A DNA stretch of 64,000 nt from Marisa cornuarietis (lineage: Eukaryota > Mollusca > Gastropoda > Architaenioglossa > Ampullariidae). The notes under the pieces are model-generated. The model worked only from the letters and a program-made list of their open reading frames with translations. It did no database searches and was not told the DNA's origin. Positions 25,301 to 37,129 of this stretch are shown here, in pieces (position 1 is the stretch's first letter; every line of letters begins with the position of its first letter). Location: positions 2,994,001-3,058,000 of the forward strand of contig SMMW01000565.1 in NCBI GenBank assembly GCA_004794655.1, read 5' to 3'. Made by a program: the position numbers and the translations under genes.

Positions 25301-28300
25301 ACAACTAAAGTCAGGTCTTTCTGATACAAAGGATACCAAAACAAATCAATGAAGGGGTACAAAAGTGACATTTCTCTCAGAACCCTTCCTCTCTCACCTG
25401 CACCCACATAAACATCTCTTGCGCAAAATACCCTTCTAGATACCCAAATCTCCTTTCCGGAAGCTTGGTCATGAATAACCCTTATGATTAACCTAGCCAT
25501 TTTCATGAATCGTGACTCAGATCCCAATTCAATGTTGGTGATAACTCAGGTAATTCAATATCTGGCTCTCGAATAAGTTAAAACACTGGTCTATTTCCCT
25601 TTCTTTCACAAAAGGAACTCCATGCAGAAGGAAATGACAATGTCACTGACTAATGTTTATCAATAGGCCTCAAGAAAGGTAAAAACGCCAGCGATTTCTG
25701 AACAAAGTTAAAAACAAATACTCCACCTCATCTTTACAAAATATTCAATCATCAGAATGTTTACTGATGGCTGTTAAATAAGTTTATTAATTCTAATTAA
25801 CACTGGCAGTAATGATTAATGCACTTTGTATTATAAGGCTTTGAACTAAGACAAGCTTGCAAAGACAGCTGAACTTGTAAACCTCAAACTACTAATATAA
25901 TTCAAAGCATTCATGAAAATGTAAGCAAACTGAAAAAGAATGGGGAGTGGTAAGTGAACTTGCATTACTTCTTAAGCATTTTAAAAATCCTATGCAGTGA
26001 CTAAGCAAAACTAAGAACCTGTGACTGAGTTACATAATATCCCTCTTCTCAACTTTGAGACAGATGTCACTTCATGCATGGAGAAACTTGATGCCAAATG
26101 CCATAATCTAATCATAAACTCAAGGCATCCTCCTTTCTATCTTGACCTTTGCCTTTCTTGCATACACAACTCCACTGCTTTACTGCACAGATCATAAAGA
26201 AACATTTGCCAGGCACTCCAAGACACCATAAGCCACTATCCACTAGGAGCAAAAATCAATTGAACTTCAGCAAGAAACAGGTGCAGCATAATTGAAAAGA
26301 TGTGGATCTCAAACGGTCATTCATCCATCACTTTATGGAAATGATGCCAGCAGCACCAGTGTTATCCATTTCTTGATCGTATAACCTTTAATTTTTATTT
26401 ATGACATAAATACAAAACCCGATAGCAAAAAAAAGATTTAATGACAGCAATCTTCTTTATTAACTTTGAAAAATCAATGTGGTGCACTAGCACTTACCAG
26501 GAACGTGTTACTTCTGTAGAAAGTAAAGTTTCTAAGACACTGATATCACAAATGTAATCTTGTGAGTGTGGGGTGGAAGGGAAAGGAGGAAATTGCACCA
26601 GGAGTCATTTGCAGCTTTCAAAAGTCAATGGAAGAAAAAAGGCAATCTGGAGGTAAATGGGTCTAGACCAATTCTCTGGCACTGGAGCTTAATCAGAAGA
26701 CACAGGATGGGGAGACTATCGTAATCATAATTTCCAGCAAGTAAGTAGTAAAATGATGATCAAATAATGAATATTTTCCACAAGATATGCCCAGAGCACA
26801 CAAGAAACAACAAAAATAGACCTAATCATAGTTATACAGAATTATGCATTAAGATAGACACAAGATACTGAGTTAGCAGATACACACATTATGCAAACTT
26901 GAACATGATAGGATAAAATCCCCGGAAAGTCTTAAGTTTGGATTTCAAAGTGAGCATTCCTGCAGGAGTATAGATGTGAGTGAACTTAGATATTGATGCC
27001 AGTCCAAGAAACAGTGGAATAGGTCAGTGAGGATAGTTTATAGGCTATACAGTCTGCGTACAAAGAGAGCAAATGAGGGAAGTTGTATGCTCTGATCTAG
27101 ATGATCTACGGAAAAGACGAAAACCACTGTTCTGAATTCTTTACAGATGATGGGATATGACAGCCAAAAGAGAACTGTAAAAGTCATTCCTTGAGAGCAC
27201 TAAAGCACTAATACTGTTTCATTATCGAGAAGAATATATACCACCTTAGTGAGAGAAAAAAACAAGACTGAGAAATATGGGTTACACTGAGTAGGGGGAA
27301 GGTGAAATCTGGGTTGCCTTGGGTGACTTTAAATTACAGCATAGTTTTATAGACCTAAACTAAAATAAGAACATGGCTGCGAGTGACTCACCGGCCAAGT
27401 AAACACACCAGGTTCAAAGCACACAAATCCAGGTCAATCCTGAACCAGTCAGTAATCCAATGCTTACACCTACTTTTCCAAGTGCTTGTTACCCATATAC
27501 AATGTCTACAGAAATGACCACAGTTCAGCTAAAATAAACTGGTAAATGTTCAGCTCGGTGAACAATAGCTTTTTAGCTGCTAATCCCAAGTATAAAAGAT
27601 CTTGGTTTAAGAAATGGATCAGTTCACCAAACTAAAGAATTTCAGCTGATAACTTCAAGTATAAAAGTTGAAAAGAAGCCATGCATATGCTATATTGGCA
27701 ATATTAATACCATCAGCCATACTAGGAGGGTAACACATTTTCTGTAACTGTTCTGGTCTCAGTGTTGATCAAGTTCTTTTATTTCCTCAATTTCTGCTTT
27801 TACTGCCTGAGCTAATCATTCTGCAAACATCTTTGAAGTTACTGACTTGCACAGGCTCATTCATTTACTACCACTTGAGATAAAAGGGTGCAATCCTGTT
27901 TCTTAGATCACAGGCCTCATACAGTGTTTAACCATAATTCAAACGGAAATGAGTCCAATACATATTGAATATCAGTCTGTACAAGATACTTTGTGACAGG
28001 TCAGGAAAGCAACTGATACAAAAGGGTTGGGAGGGTGGATAGAATAGAATGACTGCCTATTCCAAATGCCTTTCCTTCACATTTTGACCTAGTTCCCCAG
28101 TTCTTATATTTGCAGTCTTTACTTTCAGCATGGGTCAGTCACAACGCCATTACACCTAGTATATCACATGCAACAACTTACAAGCTTTATCACACTACCA
28201 GCCATGCCCCCAATGTAGTCTAATTCAAGTGTTCTCCCCTTCTTCCCCACACACACCCTTCCCTGCTTGTCAGAGGATTTCAGCCCTAAATGTTTAGTTT

Positions 28301-29650
28301 CAATTTTTTAAAAAAATGTTTCATTTAAACCACAGAAATGACCCATCCAAAATTTGTTATTTTTGAAAGATTATCACTTTTAGGATTGAAACACTGTTAC
28401 AAGCCCCATCAAGTGTCTTGTACCTAGCAAAATACAACATTTGCACATACTTAAAAACCACAGTGAGCTTACATTTATGTGCAATAACTACTGAAACTCC
28501 ACAAATAAAAGACTACAATCATTATTAAGGGAAGTAATTTACTAAATTGATCTTAAAGTTTATTGTCAGATAATAGTCTTTCATTTGTGGAATTTCAGTA
28601 GTTATTGCACACAAAAGTAAGCTAACTGTGGTTTTAACTTTATAGTTTACTTTATATAGTATACTTTTTAGTTTACAATCGTTATTAAAGGAAGTATTTT
28701 GCTAAAATGTTGTGCAAAGTTTATTCTCCGATAATAAACTATAAAGTGAGAAGTAACAGACAACAGTTTAAATAAAAGTAGTTACAAACAACACTTTAAT
28801 GAGCAGAAAGTTGTCAAACAAATATAATGTCTTTAACTAGTAAAAGTAGGTGTGTGTGTGGAAGGTGGGTGGGGGCAGGGGCACGGGATGATGTTCCACT
28901 TGAGCATTTAAGTATTCCCTGAAGTGTTATGTTGAAAAACGAAGTTTATCAATTTCAAATGAAAAAAAGATTAACTTTTCAGACTGTAAGCTGTCTATAT
29001 CTTTCTCTTGGAAAAATGCCCTTACTGGAAAAGTAACCCTGTTTTCTATTGATTACATGCACATCTGCTTGAAACCAGGACTTAATATTCATCTTGTCAA
29101 GTTGTTTCCATGATGAAATGGACTTTTATTTCAACAATGAATAAAAACTCTCAGTGATGAAATGTCCTGGAAAAACCTACACACATTGCTGTTCTCTTCA
29201 GTTACAAATTTGCTGCCAATGCAAGGATGCTAATATAAAAATAATAAAAAATTAATTTGGACTATAAAAATGTATAATCAACACGAATAATAGAAATATA
29301 AGCTGCAGCATTGTCATACCAGTAGGAACATTTCTTGCTTACAATAATTCTACAGACATTTCTGCCTACTTATTTCAAGGTTCATTAACCAAACAAACTG
29401 AGCGGCACATTTAAAAATCCGATTCACTTAAAAAATATTTATTGTTAGGCCTATATCCCTGTCATTGTTCAAAAGATCTACCAAATATTAACCATTTCTT
29501 ATTTTGAATGTTCTCACTGACTTGCAAGTAAACTAGAATATCCAATGTCTGTTACAATCTGTCAAAAGTTCATTGTGATGCCATAATTGCATAATTACCT
29601 TGTCTCAACAAGACTAGCCCCAGTTATGCTCAAAAATCATCTCCTTAACT
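22300..29650. other. AT-rich, CpG-depleted block, no exon seen
   Basis: Many 60-base lines here have no CG dinucleotide at all, whereas lines before 22.2 kb and after 29.7 kb usually have several. TG/CA are plentiful, as expected if methylated CpG has decayed. No open frame shows homology or good splice signals. The block lies directly downstream of the AUTS2-like first exon (minus strand), so it is most simply the proximal part of that gene's first intron. A decayed tRNA-like motif (TGGTTAAGCATTTGGC ... GGTTTAGTTC) occurs near 23,580-23,635. Confidence 0.6.
28454..28740. mobile_element. Hairpin (foldback) element with duplicated core
   Basis: Bases 28,454-28,515 and 28,574-28,635 are inverted copies (AAAACCACAGT(G/T)AGCTTAC... 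against its complement) about 62 bases long with roughly five to six mismatches. They flank a 58-base loop. The loop (CAATCATTATTAAGGGAAGT...) is repeated in the same orientation at 28,677-28,738 with substitutions. This is the structure of a foldback MITE that has suffered a partial tandem duplication. It has no coding capacity, and no clear target-site duplication was identified. Confidence 0.8.
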
Positions 29651-30016
29651 TGAGAATATGAAGGATTGCAAAAGAATGAGAAACAAGAAACAGTGCAAAT
29701 GTCATGCATACATTCCGCTAATGATCGCCTGTTCAGCGCAAATATTTCTGATAGTGTGAGGCATGGTGCTTTATACTGTTTGGCTTTTTGCCCACCTTCG
29801 CCTCTTCGTGTCTTTGTTTCGCTTCTCACCCTAACAGCCATCGAAAATTGCACGAATCCCACCCCGAAAAAAGAATCCTGTCTAAAACCACTACATATGG
29901 TTGTAGATGCAATGTCTTTGTCCTCCCAGGAAACGGTCCTGGGAGAGTTGCGATTGACTGGCTTGAGCCCCCCTAACGCAGAGAAAGAGTGGAATGAGTG
30001 AATGCCATCTGCTTAC

Positions 30017-30271
30017 CTCCAGATCCTCCAGTGTTTTGAAGCTCATGATTGCAAATCCATCAATAAAATCTTCTTCGAATGAATGTGAAGAGTTGTTACG
30101 CTGTCTTCGCGCCTTCGCTCGACATTTTTCTTTGCTGGAGCGAGAAGGGGAACCTTTCGGTTCATCCCCACTAAGGGCTTCATCCGCAAGATTTTGTTTT
30201 TCCTGATTGAGTTGATGCGCTCTCTCCCTCCGCTTCGTGCGGTTCCGTGGCTTGCTTTGCACGGTCTCCAT
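30017..30271 (-). CDS. AUTS2: First coding exon of an AUTS2/FBRSL1/fibrosin-family gene
   Basis: Minus-strand exon of 85 codons, from ATG at 30,271-30,269 (good context, A at -3 and G at +4) to a consensus donor GTAAGC (30,016-30,011), phase 0. Residues 8-25 are basic (KPRNRTKRRERAHQ) and residues 34-60 are Ser/basic. Residues 66-85 read EEDFIDGFAIMSFKTLEDLE, which closely resembles the conserved EEDIIDGFAM.SF.TFEALE block that ends exon 1 of vertebrate AUTS2; the exon length and break position also agree with what I recall of that gene. AUTS2-family proteins are nuclear partners of Polycomb PRC1 variants and act in transcription and neural development. No later exon was found in the 30 kb downstream, which fits the very large first introns of this family. 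Which family member this is cannot be settled from one exon. Confidence 0.8.
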
Positions 30272-31000
30272 TTTCTACCACCAATGGAGCCTTACCCACA
30301 CAAAATTCAACACATCGGAACCAAGAGATCTTCAACGTGATAATCCAATTCTTCGCAAGTACTCCCTGGGCATTAATTCAGCAGACTGAAGCAAAATATT
30401 TCGACTCCGGCAGGCCCCGTGCGCTCCACGATTGTTCAAATGGCGGAACACACACACACACATACACACAATATGGCCTCAGCACTCAACATGGCTCCAG
30501 CCAGTGCCCTTCCGCCTGGCCCTTCTGCATAGAGTCCTCTATTCAATCCGAAATTGCTACTGAAAAACAGCCACAAAATAAGCAGAAAAGCTCTGCAGGC
30601 AAACGCTGGAGTCTTTCGATGCAAAATAGTGAGATAAGCACAGTTCGTGTGGCTCGGTTAGCATTAAAAAGCGTCGTGCTATGTGAGCGCTACGTGCGCG
30701 TTGAGGAAAGGAGTCGGTGGTTACACAGTGCACGGTGCTGCGCCAACGAGCTCGAGAGTAGCAAAGGCGCGTGGCTACCACGTCAACTAATGACTTTTCA
30801 AGCCTCGTTCCATCGAAAGTTCACCAACCAACAACGCGATTTAATGTGGAAAGACTATACTGACTGTTAAATTTTATGCGCGACAAAGGACCTCCACCGG
30901 CTCAATAGTCGATGACCCTTTTTCGCCTCCTTTATGTCTTGTAAATCACTGGGCCGAAAGGAGTGAGGGAAAGGAACGGAAGTGTAAAATCGAGGAACAA
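30272..31000 (-). promoter_or_regulatory. Upstream region of the AUTS2-like exon (5' UTR / promoter)
   Basis: CpG becomes frequent again immediately around and upstream of the ATG (about 29,700-31,600). A CCAAT pentamer lies at about 30,281-30,285 on the plus strand (ATTGG on the coding strand), and CG-rich stretches occur at 30,685-30,790. No TATA box is evident. The transcription start cannot be placed. A 207-codon frame on the plus strand across this region looks like chance. Confidence 0.4.
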
Positions 31001-32346
31001 TGGAATGCAGTGACCTTAGAAACAAATTCTGTTCCGACACATAAACATGAACGCAAAATAACTCATCCTTTGAGTGGCATGACCGTTTCAGCAGAAGCTT
31101 CTACTCCCGAGTATTATAAGAGCCTAATAATTGCTGCATCTTTCTGTTTAATTCTGCAGAAAGAATAAGTTAATGAGCCACACAATCGTCAAAACGGGGA
31201 GATGATGTAACAGCAGCCGAGAAAGAAGAAAAGAAAAAGCTTTATTCTAGCCGTATTGGCCGCATGGTGCATAACTATATATAATCTGCACTCCGACACC
31301 CACGATCGTCGGCTGTCTGTAATGAATTGATCTTATCTACAGTGAGCAAGTCTTCAAACTTGCTGGTCCCGTCATCGGTAATTAGAAAGCCACGGAGCAG
31401 AAAGACGCCGGGAGGATTTTCTGGCAGAACAGTTGCCTCCTGTAGTCTAGTCAATAGTCCCGTCAGATGGAATTCGAATGAAATACAGTAATAAATAGGC
31501 GGCTACTGCAGCAACGCCGGCACAGTCCGCAGGCACGCATCAGACGATTCGGGCGGAAAAAATCGCTCTTCATCGCGGAGGAGCCAAAGCGTGATCAATC
31601 TACGATCGGAAATGGTTTATTGTCAGACTGGTCATATTAGAAGTACCAACAGCCTGGCGCTGTGAATGCACCAGTCAGGGGTATGAGAGACGCAAAATCA
31701 ATGTCACGATAATTTTTTAGGTTTTCGTACCAACCCTCTACATTTTTGTATTTTCACTTTTTTAATCCTTTGCAACCTTTCATGGGGAGTTTATCCATTG
31801 GCATACCGCTAAAGCGGTAAAACATCTTTAATTTTTTTTCAAGCAAAGGATGTTTTGTCTTTTTTGAACTAATTGATGATGACTAACTTCAGGTTAATGA
31901 AAATCAACCAGTTTTCCTTGTGTTTGGGGTTTTTTTCCCCACCGAAACTTGCTTAACCTGATCTACAAGCTCAAAAACTTTATAAATCAAAGCCATCCGC
32001 TCTTGCTTCCTGGTGACTTCAGCTGCTGGCGGGTGGACTAGTTTCGTGGTCCTCATCCCCTCCCCACCACACACACACACAACCATGAAACCAGTAAAGA
32101 CTGTCAAATGTGCAAGACGGCACCGGAACAACAGAATGTGCTGTTAAAGCTAATTGTCGTCTCCATGTTTACACTACACGCGAGGTTTTATCTTCTCTCC
32201 TGAGAAGTGGATTGCAATATGTAGGCAAAATGAGAGAAAGTTGCAGCGTCTGGTTCTACTTACTTTTTGTCTTAATTCACCAGTTCCCATCTTTATCTTT
32301 CATTCTTCTATCTCTCTCTCTCTCTTCTCTCACAGTGAACTACCCC

Positions 32347-32349
<3 letters not shown>
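31001..32349. other. Intergenic stretch, nothing recognised
   Basis: No supported gene. There is an oligo-A/T-rich section at about 31,720-31,860 and a short (CA)n run at about 32,069-32,082. Confidence 0.5.

Positions 32350-32393
<44 letters not shown>
32350..32393. repeat. (AC)22 microsatellite
   Basis: 44 uninterrupted bases of AC repeat. Confidence 0.97.
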
Positions 32394-32398
<5 letters not shown>

Positions 32399-33479
32399 AG
32401 AGAAAGAGAAGGAGGAAAAAAAGACGATGGTGACCTAAACATGCCGTAAAGCGCTATACCACACAAACACACGTGTGTGTGGTCGAGGAAGCGGGAGAAC
32501 TGCGCCTGGAAAACAAACTGAAGTGCACAATCTACTAGATCCGAAAGAGAACATCCTAGCGACTGAGGTCCTCGAACAAGAGAGTTAACTGATAAAGACA
32601 GCAAGGTGAGCGAGGAAGGGGGGAGGGACAAAAAAGGTTGGTATTCAACACATTAAGACCTCCCACATGGCATGGTGTTTGGAATACAAATCTCCACAAG
32701 ACTTATTGCCTTAAGCACACATGTCACCCTCTGTATTAAAACTTGTCTTCGCCCTTTATCCACAGTTCCCGCCTCGTTTCCATTTCAAAACCTAGGGCGC
32801 TTTTTTGTTTCTGTCCCCACATTTTTTGTTTTTTTTTTTTTGTTTTTTTTTTGCGAGTTCCTTTCCTTCTACTTTTATTTGTCTGAATTGCCTTGCTCAA
32901 TTTATGATAAATGGAAGTGAGAATGCACTCCCGACCTTCATGGCTGCCAATCCAGGCAGTTTCTGCGAGCCTGACGTATATTTTCTGCGGGACTGACATA
33001 ATAACCTTCTCGGTACAAGCAGTGCGCCTGGCGTCTGCCTTCTTTGTCGTCTGCACACAGTCCGAGCCGCAACGGATGAAAAGGCACGCCGGGAGACGTT
33101 TTCCTTTCTTTCTTTCTCCTCCAGCCCCTCCCGCCCCGTGATGAGTGTGTGGGCATGCGCCGGTCAGAAAGGGCGCTATCAAAGTGCACGTGTCTGTTGG
33201 GTGATGCATGCGCGTACATGCATGAGCGCTCTTTGGGCGCCTTTGCACGGCTCATAGCCCTGGCTATTTTGTGTCCGGGTGGAGTAAGAGGGTGGGTACC
33301 GACAGGTGGGCGTCAACCCTCAGCACACCAGCACTAAAGCAGGTCTATATCTCCCTGAGCTCAAACGGTGACTTGAGAAGTTAACTTCTTTTTCTCCTCC
33401 AAGCGAATGTCGCACGAAATACTTATTAAAACTCACTCCACCAAACAGGCTAATAGAAATTACGGAATAACCCTAACCT
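32394..33479. other. Non-coding, T-rich run
   Basis: Contains an interrupted T-run at about 32,821-32,852 and several ATGCATGCGC-like palindromic stretches at 33,153-33,225. No exon supported. Confidence 0.5.
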
Positions 33480-33480
33480 T

Positions 33481-33690
33481 CAGTAAGGCCCGTAGGTACA
33501 AGGTGAGGTCAAATCGTAAGGAATAGCCGAAACCCTTGTCAGGCCACTGAATTCTGAGTGAGGTAAAATCATAAGTAAGGAAAATCCTACAGTCGCTGAG
33601 TAGGCCAGTGGGTACGGGGTGAGGGCAGATCGAAAGAACGAAAAACCCCAGTCCCTGGGGACGAATGAGGTCAGGTTCACACCCCACCAG
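33481..33690. repeat. Degenerate minisatellite, unit about 55-60 bp, 3-4 copies
   Basis: Units share the order AG(T/G)-AGGCC-(x)GT(A/G)GGTAC-(x)GGTGAGG(T/G)CA(A/G)ATCG-AA-AAACCC. They start near 33,482, 33,538, 33,591 and 33,650. Divergence is substantial and the fourth unit is incomplete. Confidence 0.55.
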
Positions 33691-35165
33691 CCCCCGGGGA
33701 GGAGAAGTATATCAAGTAAGTCGTAAGACCGTCGCACCTTTTCACCCTCACTTCCCACAACCCTCCATTAACCCCTTCATCTCACCCATCCCCAGTTTGC
33801 GTCTCGGGGGAGATTTCTTGCAAGAAATGCGTCCCAGTTTCCTTCTTTCGATGGCCCAAGAATCTACAAGTCTCTCGTTCTTGCGGAAAGCGGAGGTTGT
33901 GGGGAGGGGTGGGAAGTGAAGGAAAGGAGACCCCCGGGTCTGACGCTGCTTGATAGCTAGACGTTGCACTACTTTATAATAAATGAGCGAACACTCTGTG
34001 AAGTTGCGTAAGCTGTTGGTTTCCCACTTTCAGACTTTTGCTACCCGAATGCCACAGTCGGCGCAGCACGAAGTCGAAGTTCCTCGAGGGGTTTGACGTC
34101 AACGTTCTTTTAAAAAGTCTTTCGCACCATGGTAATGAAGGCAGCAATAATAATAAGAAGGAGAAGACAAAGAAGAAGAAAAAGTAGGTAAGAGTGTACT
34201 TGATATTTGAACTTCAGGAGAGGTCACCCGTGGGTCAATTTCACTCGAGTGCCCCTCCAAACCTTCGCCTCGACTCGAACCGTTTAAAATCTTTTTCCTC
34301 CTGGCAAAGAGTTCATCGATCAAAACGATGTATTCTTTCGCTTGAACAACCTGATTTTCAAGTAAGCTTCTAAACTCGCTTTTTATGGAGGCACAGACTC
34401 CGCTAGTGAATAAAAGCAAGATAAATAGTAAAGAATAAATAGTAAAGAAAAAAATGAAACGTAAAGGAAGAGAAGACATGTTGCCAATAAATTTTGACGC
34501 AAAATGCGTTTGAAGTATAGAAATGGAGATGGCACATGCATTACAGACGATTTTCATGTCAGTTCCTGGAGCGCATGCGTAAATTCCTTTTGTAGAAGCT
34601 TTCTTTGATTTCAAGATGTATCGCGGGGGCAGGGGGGTGAAGGGGAGATAATTGCTTGTATGTGCACATGCGCACTCGTGTTCTCGAGTTTATGTGCTTT
34701 TTTCTTCTGTGCGAGCGTGCGTGCGTGCGTGTCCGTACCTGATTCGATACACACGTTACACAAGCCTGAATTTTTTTTCAGGGACCGCAATAACCTCGGA
34801 TTTTTTTTTTTTTTTTCGCCGTCCATGTGGCAGTTTGCTTATCTTCCCTTTAGCGATTGACATTTAACAGGAGAAGGCTCGATGGTAGAGAGGGGACGAG
34901 AATAGAGAACGACAGCAAACCATCCAGCAAGAGCTTGAGAGGGAGGGAAGGGGGTACAGAAAACAGAAAAAGTGGCGGACAGAGATGCCTTCTGTGGGAA
35001 GATGTTTATTGGTTAATTACGCTGGCTACCCTGCTGTGCACACAACAACTCACTGCGGGAAAAACCGGGAAAAGGCGGTGGACTAGAATAGGATTATTTT
35101 CTTGACTGACAATTCATTAACAGCTTACGTCTGAAGCTTATTAGTGTAACACAGCAGAGCTTAAC
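33691..35165. other. Non-coding stretch, nothing recognised
   Basis: No frame with family resemblance. A 171-codon minus-strand frame at 34,099-34,614 has no recognisable motifs and no usable splice context. Confidence 0.5.
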
Positions 35166-35495
35166 CCCTTTCCTCCGTCATTCCTTCTTTGATTCATCCT
35201 TTCTTCTTTCTTTCCATCTTTCAAGTTTTTCACCATTCTTTTCTTCCCCCTTTCCTTTATTTATTTCTTCATTTCCTTTCTTTCTTCTTTTCTTGCTTTT
35301 TTTTCTTCATCTCTAGTTCCGAGTCCTTATTTATTCATTTTCCTTCCTCTCTTCGTTCATTCGTTTTTGGTTTTTGTTTGTTTGTTTGTTTTTTTTTTCT
35401 TATTCCTTTCTTCTGTTTTTTGTTTTCCGTCTTTTCCTTTTTTTTCTTTTTTTTGTTTTGTTTATTCCTTCCTTCATTTACTTTCTTTTCTAGTA
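35166..35495. repeat. Long polypyrimidine (T/C) tract
   Basis: About 330 bases are almost purely T and C on the plus strand, built of TTTC, TTCC and TTTA words with T8-9 runs. A polypurine-polypyrimidine tract of this length is a candidate for triplex (H-DNA) formation. The phenylalanine-rich reading frame across it is not a gene. Confidence 0.8.
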
Positions 35496-36023
35496 GAATG
35501 CAAACGAAATCAGCGCCCAAAAGAAACATTCTCGCTCCTGGCGGCAGTACAGTCGTAGCTAAGACCTCCCGGGAGCGGTGTTCCCCCTTTGTGCTTAGTC
35601 ATTCAGGCGTGTCCGTCGGGCTTGGATTACTTTTATTGACCTAACAGACCAGCTACTGTTAACACTGGGCGAGGATTGAAGTCAACGTTCTTGTGTTTCT
35701 TTTCACGCCCTGCCCAGCCGCCAGGACCGCGCGCACAGGTGGAGGAGTCGTCAAGACTGGCCTCTGCACTCCACTCCCAGCCACCTAAGCCACCCTACTG
35801 CTTCTACTGCTGTGGACGGAGCGAAGATGGAGGTGCTCATGATCGTTTGCGATAATTAGTGTCCATGACAAAAAAAAAGAAGTAAATGAATGTGTGTATG
35901 TGTGTGTGAGAGAGAGAGAGAGAGAGTGGCGCAGAAACCAGGGGTGGGGGCAACCGCTAACGTCGTTCACCGTCAGCATGGAGTTCCCCCACCTGCCCCC
36001 CCCCCAAAGTATCTTTCTACGCC

Positions 36024-36025
<2 letters not shown>

Positions 36026-36089
<64 letters not shown>
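36026..36089. repeat. (GT)32 microsatellite
   Basis: 64 bases of uninterrupted GT repeat. A smaller (GT)n(GA)n run lies at about 35,890-35,927. Confidence 0.97.
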
Positions 36090-36090
<1 letters not shown>

Positions 36091-36383
36091 CTATGTATTT
36101 TCTAAAACTCATCTATAAATATTACTGCTCAGCCCACGGTACCCTCTACCCCCACCCCTTACTCCAAAAGGTCAATTTGGGTAGGCGAGAAGACCGAGTG
36201 GTTAGAAAGGGTGGGGATAAACTTGCGATGAAAGAAAAAATTATCAATACATACCCTGTAAAGTATGGATATACAAAGGGAACTCAAACGTTTTAAGGCA
36301 AGACGAAATAGTAAGTGACAAGGAAAAAATAGTACAGCATAGCCCTCGCACTAACTTCAGGGCCTCTGCCACGGCACTCCCCA

Positions 36384-36476
36384 TCCTTCCAAGACAGCAT
36401 GACGTATTTCCGGCGGAGACTGGCGTCACAACAATGGACTTTCCGGTGGAACAGAAAGCGGCCATGTTGGAAAAGG
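36384..36476. promoter_or_regulatory. Cluster of CRE-half, ETS and YY1-like sites (core-promoter-like, possibly bidirectional)
   Basis: Within 90 bases the plus strand shows TGACGTATTTCCGGCGG (CRE half-site plus ETS core TTCCGG), then GGCGTCAC, then CTTTCCGGTGG (second ETS core). Next comes GCGGCCATGTTGG, which on the minus strand is CCAACATGGCCGC, close to the YY1 consensus. This combination is typical of TATA-less promoters of broadly expressed animal genes. The YY1-like site points to the minus strand, while the best spliced candidate frame starts on the plus strand, so direction is unresolved. Confidence 0.45.
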
Positions 36477-37129
36477 GGATGGTTGTGGAGGTTGGGGGGA
36501 TTGGTGGTAAACGTGACACTTTCTCGGCAAACATCGTGATCGAATGCCTTGTTGACAGTGGTTCGTTTGAAGGTTCCACTAACGGCACGTCTACACCAGC
36601 GGTGAATGAGGTAAAGACCCTACAGAACCGAGTGGAATGCGAGAGAAAGAGAGACTAGACACTTGGTATCCTTAACGACGCCGACTTCGTCATTATGACA
36701 CGAGGGCGATTCAAGCATAATATTAATAAAGCAAAGCATAATATAAAAACCAACATATAACAATGAATATTTTTTATCCGAATCCAGGAATACACCAGGC
36801 ACCAAAAATGTATGTATATTCACCATGCATTTAAACTCTGCAAACACCTAAGCCCATATCCTGTGTAATACTATAATTGTTAATTTTTTTTATCTTTTCT
36901 TACATTCACAAAGCCCTAAATGAATGCACAGCCTTGAACAAGTAGTGTCAAATTGTATCCACTGGAATTAGTTTTGCCCTAATTATACTGCTTTAACAAT
37001 CTATTTTGTTCCAGAGATAATGTAATCTTAGTGTCTATAGCTCCTCTACTTACTTTGTGCTAGGTGTTTGGGGGAAATTACATTTTTTTACGAATATTTC
37101 TGTATTTTTTACAGGTGTATAGAAAGTGA
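36434..37129 (+). CDS. Candidate small two-exon gene (63 aa), unidentified
   Basis: An ATG at 36,434 inside the motif cluster opens 59 codons (beginning MDFPVEQKAAMLEKG) up to AG|GTAAAG at 36,610/36,611. The next strong acceptor (T-rich tract ending TTTTTTACAG, 37,114) continues in phase 0 with VYRK and TGA at 37,127-37,129. An AATAAA at about 37,841 could end a 3' UTR of some 700 bases. The joined protein would be 63 residues with no recognised domain. Alternatives are a longer gene using the acceptor at 38,400 (also in phase), read-through of the donor, or no gene. The sequence shows only compatible splice sites and a promoter-like context. Confidence 0.28.

Noticed and set aside
30247..30870. 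207-codon plus-strand open frame across the AUTS2-like promoter
   Set aside because: It overlaps the antisense of the AUTS2-like ATG, contains a (CA)n translation, has no family motif and no splice logic; best explained as a chance frame in CpG-rich DNA.
32736..33248. 170-codon minus-strand frame
   Set aside because: Low-complexity Lys/Arg run from an oligo-T tract, no recognisable domain.
35189..35644. 151-codon Phe-rich frame
   Set aside because: Produced by the polypyrimidine tract; no protein character outside it.
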